A stretch of DNA of 64,000 bases. It comes from Panaeolus papilionaceus (taxonomy: Eukaryota; Basidiomycota; Agaricomycetes; Agaricales). Made by a program: the position numbers and the translations under genes. The notes below the pieces were generated by a model. It was not told the origin of the DNA, made no database searches, and was given only the letters and a program-made list of their open reading frames with translations. Below are positions 58,706 through 64,000 of the stretch, one piece after another; position 1 is the first letter of the stretch, and the number at the start of each line of letters is the position of its first letter. The stretch covers positions 558,001 through 622,000 of the forward strand of contig JADNRZ010000025.1 in the NCBI GenBank assembly GCA_015501605.1, in the 5' to 3' direction.

Positions 58706-61481
58706 TAAGGCATACCTTTATAAATCATTTTACATCAAGGGACTATCAGAGAAGGTAACTGAGAAGGTTTCTGAATTTCAATTAAATGATGAACAAAAAC
58801 AAGCCTTTCGTATTATAGCCAATCATGCAATTTCACCGAATCCCTCACAGCTAAAAATGTATCTGGGAGGAATGGGGGGCACAGGAAAGTCACAGGTACT
58901 CAAGGCGTTGTCATCATTTTTTGCGGAGAGGGGGGAGTCCTACCGATTTGTTGTTGTCACACCGACAGGAACAGCTGCCGCCTTGGTGCGTGGCTCCACT
59001 TACCACTCAATGTTTTCCGTAAATGAGACTTCCAGTCTGTCATTAGCTGGAGTGAAATCTCGAATGCTTGGTGCTGACTATGTTTTCTTAGATGAAGTCT
59101 CCATGCTATCAGCGAGGGACATGTATAAAATTCATAAACGGCTAGGTGAAGTTACAGGAAAATGTGACTTACCCTTTGGGGGATTAAATATGGTCTTTGC
59201 AGGCGATTTTGCTCAACTGCCCCCTGCAATTGGGGGTGAAAGCAAAAGTCTGTATTCACAGTCCATTGGCATACATTCAACCAAGTTAGCAGACCAAGAG
59301 GATGCCATTGGAAAGGGCCTGTGGCACCAGATAACAACAGTTGTGATCCTGCGACAGAACATGCGTCAGCGTAATCAGAGCGAAGAAGACACGAAACTAA
59401 GACGTGCATTGGAAAATTTGCGATACAAATCTTGTGATGCCAAAGATATTAGCTTTCTCCGCTCATTGAATTCAAGTTCCCTTCCTGGCAGAAAATCGAT
59501 CACAGCGCCTGGTTTTAGAGATGCTCCAATCATTACCGGGACTAACGCTCATAAAGATGTGTACAATGCATTGGGATCTGTTAGATATGCTACAGAGACA
59601 GGCAGAACCCTTGTTGACTTCTTCTCAGACAACTGCACGAATATTCCTGCCAGTGAAAAAGACCTACAGAGTAAACAAGCTTTGCAGCTTAGGTCGCTAC
59701 CTGATGATGTGCAGAAAGAGTTATGGAACCAACCCACATGCTGTACAAATAAATTCATTGCTGGAAAGTTATCGCTGTGCATTGGTATGCCAGTCATGAT
59801 TGGCTATAATTACACAACGGAATTATGCATGACCAGGGGTCAAGAAGGTGTTGTTGTAGGATGGCAAGATGCAGTAGGCTCTTGTGGTCAAAGAGTGTTG
59901 GATGTCCTGTTTGTGAAACTCGTCAATGCACCTGCATCTGTCTGTCTTGATGGGCTTCCCAAAGACATTGTTCCAATCTATCCAAGGTCAAACACAATTG
60001 TTTGTTCAATGCCCAATGGAGACAAGGTGATTATTAGGAGAAAACAGGTTGAAGTGCTCCTTAACTTTGCCATGACTGACTATGCATCTCAAGGAAAAAC
60101 CAGAGTGTTTAATCCTATCGATTTACTAAGTCTGACATCTCATCAAGGATATTACACAGCACTTTCGCGATGTGCAACTGCTGCAGGTACATTGATTCTG
60201 AGGGGATTCATTTTGAATATGACCATGGGGGGCTGCTCAGGCTTCCTACACCAGGAATTTCGTGAATTAGAACTCTTGGACCTTAAAACAATACACGAGT
60301 ACGAAGGCTCGCTACCTTCATCTGTCTCAGGGAATCTGAGAAACGACATCATTGCTGAATTGCGGAAATGGAAAGGCAAATCGTTTGTGCTGGCAATCAT
60401 GCATCCTTCACTCAGGTGGTCAAAAAAGGATCCATTTTTGGATTCAGAACCTATGCCTATTGTATGCGGCATTGGTGAGAAACCCATTAATGAAGAACTG
60501 GAAGGTAGTGGCCAATTAAAACGTGACACATCAGCCACGAAAACGCAAACTACCAATAAGCGCCCATCATGTCATTCCAAGCATTTGCCAAACACTGGAG
60601 AAAAGAGACAAAAGACAAGAGCAGACAAATTGAGTTTACAGCCTGAGGCACACTCCATTTATCTATCAGCTTACGGACAAGGTTTTAAATGGTACCGAAA
60701 TAGCTGTGCATATGATGCCGTGTTGACTGTGTTTTTGTGTGTCTTTTTTGAATGTGGGCACCAATGGCCTGACCTAGCTGGAAGGATGAAGTGTCATCAG
60801 ATGACTTCGCTCTTTGAAGGGTTTGCGAAGGTGTTCATGTGTTCAATATCACTTGACAGTTACCGGGAACAGTTCCGGTTGCATTGCCAGTCAGTCAATC
60901 CAGTTTCTTTTCCATATGGTCACTTCACTAGTGTCGATGCGCTACTTGAATTGTTGTTGAATGTCCAGACAAGCCCTGTTTCCACCGTTCACATCTCCTG
61001 TCCAAATAATCATAACCCTACATGCAATTCTCTTTCCACTTATCATATCACTCCGGACAGTCACTATCAACCTTCAACTGCTGCCTGGGTGAATGCCCTG
61101 TCTCAATCTATTGCTTGTACATCCATCTGCCGTACATGTGGACAGACATGCATTTCTAAGCGACACTTTGAAACTACCCCCGAAATTTTAGCCTTCGATT
61201 GGGGATATGCAAAATGTGCTATTGATCCAGTCATTCATATATTTGTCATTGGTATGGGGTTTGTTCCATATGATCTAAAGGGAGTTATCTACTTTGGTGG
61301 CAATCACTTCACCTCCTGCGTCATAGACCATGGTTTAAACATGTTGTATCATGATGGTCTATGTAACGAAGGCCAGATGTTCCCATTGGGTCAGCTAAAC
61401 AGTGTAACTCATCTTCTTGGGAGCATACAAGCAAGAGATGCGTCTGCTGCTCTTTATGTTCAACACCATGTCTTACAGTAA
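58692..61481 (+). CDS. PIF1-like helicase fused to a ubiquitin-protease-like domain (Helitron, open frame)
   Basis: The longest intact frame of the window (930 codons counted from 58689; first ATG at 58692). Helicase motifs in order: FQLNDEQKQAFRI, MYLGGMGGTGKSQVLKAL (Walker A), VVTPTGTAAALV, YVFLDEVSMLSARDM (Walker B), NMVFAGDFAQLPPA, ILRQNMRQRN, TDYASQGKTRVF and YTALSRCATAAG. A basic linker (about 60600) leads to WYRNSCAYDAVLTVFLCVFF, a Cys box as in C19 peptidases; CRTCGQTC, a zinc-ligand-like pair; and GGNHFTSCVIDHGLNMLYHDG, the matching His region. In the intact Helitron it would follow Rep in one polyprotein. Alone it lacks a natural promoter, so its expression is doubtful. The protease fold is inferred from motifs only. 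Confidence 0.85.
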   Translation: MQVVDKAYLYKSFYIKGLSEKVTEKVSEFQLNDEQKQAFRIIANHAISPNPSQLKMYLGGMGGTGKSQVLKALSSFFAERGESYRFVVVTPTGTAAALVRGSTYHSMFSVNETSSLSLAGVKSRMLGADYVFLDEVSMLSARDMYKIHKRLGEVTGKCDLPFGGLNMVFAGDFAQLPPAIGGESKSLYSQSIGIHSTKLADQEDAIGKGLWHQITTVVILRQNMRQRNQSEEDTKLRRALENLRYKSCDAKDISFLRSLNSSSLPGRKSITAPGFRDAPIITGTNAHKDVYNALGSVRYATETGRTLVDFFSDNCTNIPASEKDLQSKQALQLRSLPDDVQKELWNQPTCCTNKFIAGKLSLCIGMPVMIGYNYTTELCMTRGQEGVVVGWQDAVGSCGQRVLDVLFVKLVNAPASVCLDGLPKDIVPIYPRSNTIVCSMPNGDKVIIRRKQVEVLLNFAMTDYASQGKTRVFNPIDLLSLTSHQGYYTALSRCATAAGTLILRGFILNMTMGGCSGFLHQEFRELELLDLKTIHEYEGSLPSSVSGNLRNDIIAELRKWKGKSFVLAIMHPSLRWSKKDPFLDSEPMPIVCGIGEKPINEELEGSGQLKRDTSATKTQTTNKRPSCHSKHLPNTGEKRQKTRADKLSLQPEAHSIYLSAYGQGFKWYRNSCAYDAVLTVFLCVFFECGHQWPDLAGRMKCHQMTSLFEGFAKVFMCSISLDSYREQFRLHCQSVNPVSFPYGHFTSVDALLELLLNVQTSPVSTVHISCPNNHNPTCNSLSTYHITPDSHYQPSTAAWVNALSQSIACTSICRTCGQTCISKRHFETTPEILAFDWGYAKCAIDPVIHIFVIGMGFVPYDLKGVIYFGGNHFTSCVIDHGLNMLYHDGLCNEGQMFPLGQLNSVTHLLGSIQARDASAALYVQHHVLQ

Positions 61482-61756
61482 TCCTGCCCCTAAATCTCGC
61501 CTCTTGATGCTCTGTTGCCCGTATAATTTCCCTTTATGTATGTTCTTTAATCGGTTTTCAGTTGTCAAATGTGTACTTTTAAGTTTAAATGCGCAAAGAA
61601 CCTCAAGTGTAGTGGTTGATTCGCATTTGCTGTTCTTGTCTCTCGACTTCTTCTGTAGACCTTCATGGCGGATCAATTAACTGGTGACACCCATTAAATA
61701 CCTGGCGATTGTGTCTCAAACCCTGCAAGCCTGCTTTCATCACCTGCGTAGCCAAC
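61482..61756. other. spacer between Helitron frame and MDLDQF gene
   Basis: Possibly holds the Helitron 3' end. I saw no convincing CTRR with a hairpin. No gene. Confidence 0.3.
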
Positions 61757-62769
61757 ATGGACCTTGACCAGTTTATGCAAGGGATGCAATCTTCCTCCCC
61801 TGCTTTGCAGTTGCTTAGAGACCGCATAACAAATTCCAGAGCTTCCCCTTATCTTTTCTGTGCAAACTCAGCACTACCCATCATGGAATCCTATCACTTT
61901 CGCGTCACTGGGGTTGATCTCCCAGGATTTGAATACCACCTCACCGACCCCTCGACCTCTCATCTTGAGTTCCGTGCAACTCTTTTTGGCACTGTTATGT
62001 CCAGTCGTTTCGGTCTTCTTCCATCCTAGAACATAAGAAGAATGAATTGGCTGCTCTTCAGGTATTCCAACTCCCACCTTTCAATATATCTTTTTAAAAT
62101 ATATTTACAGGTGTGCAATTGCGGGCTTGGTGGTATTCATGAGATACTTCAGATAGCGCTTCCAGTAAATGCAAGTCAATCCATGGTTGTTGCATTCAAC
62201 AACCAAGTTAATCAATTGCGCGCCTTTGGTAATCGAATTGCGGCGGGTTTTCAAGTGTGTATCATTTTGCTATTCTGTTTTCCCTTGCCTGATTGTTGAT
62301 ACTTTCTTTGATAAGACAATCCCTCCTGTGTTCCCCACCTCAGCGTCACCATTTTATCCATCATTTGAGGTAGTAGGCCCGCGCGCTTATAAGGCAAGTA
62401 TAATGCCTTATTGACCCTTAAATGGTCACTCATACATGTCCTCAGACCCAAAAGTCATTTCATGACGACCCCTCACCATTGGAGGAACATGAGGTTGTGA
62501 CTGATAATAATAACCCATATTTCCCCCCTGACAATCTCTACAACATTGATCAACAACTGTGTCCAATGTGCCTCGCCTACCAATATCTAACTCCAAACAC
62601 TGTTGCACTCTTTGACGGAACTCTGAAGTATTACCCAGTCTCTGATAAGCCTATGGTATGTCTTTCCCCATCTTCCTTCTGTTCACCTTCTGACTGTTTT
62701 CACCAGGGTTTCTATTTTCTCGCAAATGAAATTCGAGTCATTGCCAGAAACTCAACTGTTGTCAATTAG
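61757..62769 (+). CDS. MDLDQF-family protein, copy 2, apparently complete
   Basis: The ATG at 61757 gives MDLDQFMQGMQSSSPALQLL and RDRITNSRASPYLFCANSAL. Then FRVTGVDLPGFEYHLTDPST and LEFRATLFGTVMSS. After introns come LQIALPVNASQSMVVAFNNQ, VNQLRAFGNRIAAGF, TIPPVFPTSASPFYPSFEVVG, TQKSFHDDPSPLEEHEVVTD, YFPPDNLYNIDQQLCPMCLAYQ and LKYYPVSDKPM, then GFYFLANEIRVIARNSTVVN and TAG at 62769. About five introns. The family is unrecognised; there is no signal peptide or membrane helix. It is the paralogue of the gene at 43256 on the same strand, 18.5 kb away, with the Helitron and the nucleotidyltransferase-like genes between them. Confidence 0.6.
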
Positions 62770-62985
62770 GTTACGCATTCTATAGTTTTTAAAAGACATC
62801 CAATACATTATGGGGCGTTGGTGCAACGTCGTTTACTAGACTGTTCAAATTCCTCCTCCTTTGCAATGCTGTTATACTTGTGAAATAAATCATTGCGCTT
62901 GTCGAAACTAGTATAGCCGAGATTTGTGAAGTCCAACTCATTATCGTTGCCCTTCTTTTCTGTGTGTTTATGCATCAATCAGCCC

Positions 62986-64000
62986 TCACAGGGCGCAACA
63001 CATAAATAGCTGCTCACCTGATATCCAATCAGAAATCTCCCTTTTTCTCTCAATCGTAAATTCCTCCTCTCGGTCAAACGCCAATTTTGTGGTATCGAGA
63101 TCACATTCGTCATCGTTAAGATAGTAGTAGTTCGCGATTCTGTCATCCCAGTTCACAACATTGTTGAGTTGTCGGTTAAGCAGTTCAGATGTGCAATGTG
63201 GGGCACCTTCGCGATCCACAAACTCGGCTGATTTTTTGAACTTTGAAATAGCCTTCATCTGGCGCGCTAGATGTTTGATAGGCAAATCTTCAATGATCTC
63301 GCCCTGGCGCCTGAACTCGAAACAGTCAGTTATGGCGGTAATCATGGTAATAGCAACTCCACGAGCTATAATGGCCACATATCGATCTGGCCATGGTATA
63401 TCATTTTCGTCAAAGTTTACCATCTGCTGCTGCTGCCTAGGCGTTGGATCGTCCTCTGGACATTGATTGGGCGCTCGGTATGTTCAGTAATCCAGAACGT
63501 TTGCTAGAAGGACAACATTGCAGAGAGCCAGAAAATCACACATGCCTTTCCATGTGTCCAGGTTGGGCACATGTTCAAATGCGACATCTGTTGAAGGTTG
63601 TCAAATCTAACTTGGAAGAAATGGAAGTGAACTCACGATTCGGTGGCAACCTGATATCAAATAAAGCGATATATACAAGGAAAAGCACACAACTAAGCAC
63701 GTAACGTGATGTTTCATGATAGGTGTTGGTAATGAATTTGTGCAGGATAAACGTGCAGATGAGGCCGACCATGGTTCGCTGTAGAACAGCTCCTGCATAA
63801 AAATGAAACCCGTGGCATACGGTGTCGTCTAGCCCAATCACAAAGTGCATTTGGTTTGGACCAAAGCATCTGCAAAACAGTTAATTCCCCTGTACTGAAG
63901 CATAAAGTCGAGGCACTCACATGCCATCCCCTGGCTGGAGTAGAATAATCTCAACTTGAACAGGATTGTTAGGCCTAACATAATCAAGCTCGAATTGCTC
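62986..64000 (-). pseudogene. JmjC-type protein, 5' end cut by the window, with an in-frame TGA
   Basis: Reading leftward from the edge: EQFELDYVRPNNPVQVEIIL and LQPGDGI, after an intron CFGPNQMHFVIGLDDTVCHG and FHFYAGAVLQRTMVGLICTF, then HKFITNTYHETSR. The PGDGI-PNQMHFVIG-VCHGFHFY order matches the second half of Agaricomycete JmjC (cupin) domains, where the late His binds Fe. The next exon gives DVAFEHVPNLDTWKGMCDFL to LANVLDY, then TGA (63484-63486). The same frame continues TYRAPNQCPEDDPTPRQQQQ and FDENDIPWPDRYVAIIARGV to a stop at 62986. The first Fe-binding motif (HxD/E) lies outside the window. The stop may be a nonsense mutation, or an unseen intron may remove it. Confidence 0.6.

Larger units (their letters stand above)
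50270..61481 (+). mobile_element. decayed Helitron (Rep plus PIF1 helicase), autonomous type
   Basis: Coding evidence runs from about 51.2 kb to 61481: a DUF6570-like region, a Helitron N/Rep domain with HLHLML and YISDYITK, then a PIF1-like helicase fused to a protease-like domain. I could not locate the 5' TC and the 3' CTRR with its hairpin, so true ends are unknown and may lie outside these limits. The first 900 bp of the frame may or may not belong to the element. It is interrupted by a nested 3.59-kb insertion and several stops and frameshifts. Confidence 0.8.

Noticed and set aside
1..64000. CRISPR arrays, bacterial operons, rRNA genes
   Set aside because: Intron-rich eukaryotic gene structure throughout; no evenly spaced repeats of CRISPR type and no rRNA-like blocks seen.

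Overview
The window looks like a mushroom-forming basidiomycete (Agaricomycetes). Nearly every gene is split by many 45-70 nt GT..AG introns, and several families are typical of that group: DUF6533 and DUF6534 seven-helix proteins, F-box/leucine-rich proteins, a NACHT P-loop protein, small secreted cysteine-rich proteins, and an Agaricomycete-type Helitron with an N-terminal DUF6570-like region. Introns were placed by eye from splice sites and protein families. Gene ends are therefore firmer than internal boundaries.

Left part (1-18.5 kb), mostly ordinary genes: the 5' end of an F-box protein (-), a DUF6534 membrane protein (-), a PLP enzyme of aminotransferase class V (+), mannose-6-phosphate isomerase (-), a proline iminopeptidase-type hydrolase (+), a DUF6533 membrane protein with a nonsense codon (-), an F-box protein (+), and a Zn-cluster/coiled-coil protein (+).

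Middle (19-41 kb): a small-secreted-protein (SSP) locus built by a tandem duplication of about 3.63 kb (19.77-23.40 and 23.40-27.03 kb). It holds three intact SSP genes and one truncated copy. A fourth full-length but ATG-less relative lies at 30.2 kb. Two of the five copies have lost the ATG by one substitution. Next come the PP4-type phosphatase catalytic subunit (-), cofactor-independent phosphoglycerate mutase (+), an Arg/His/Asp-rich low-complexity protein (-), a NACHT NTPase (+) and a small G-domain protein (+).

Right part (43-62.8 kb) is an AT-richer accessory block. Two paralogues of an unrecognised family (starting MNIDQF / MDLDQF) bracket it. Inside are two related F-box/nucleotidyltransferase-like genes, an orphan ORF, a 418-bp TA-flanked MITE, and a decayed Helitron (Rep plus PIF1 helicase). 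The Helitron's last ORF is an intact 930-codon-frame helicase fused to a ubiquitin-protease-like domain. The Helitron is split by a 3.59-kb non-autonomous element with near-identical 1.18-kb terminal inverted repeats, six copies of a CCGCTTTTTTGG-type motif per arm, and a 7-bp target duplication. The window ends in a JmjC-type gene (-), cut by the right edge.

The most unusual items are the long-TIR element nested in the Helitron, the helicase-protease fusion, the bracketing MDLDQF family, and the SSP locus with its breakpoint inside a gene and its repeated start-codon losses.
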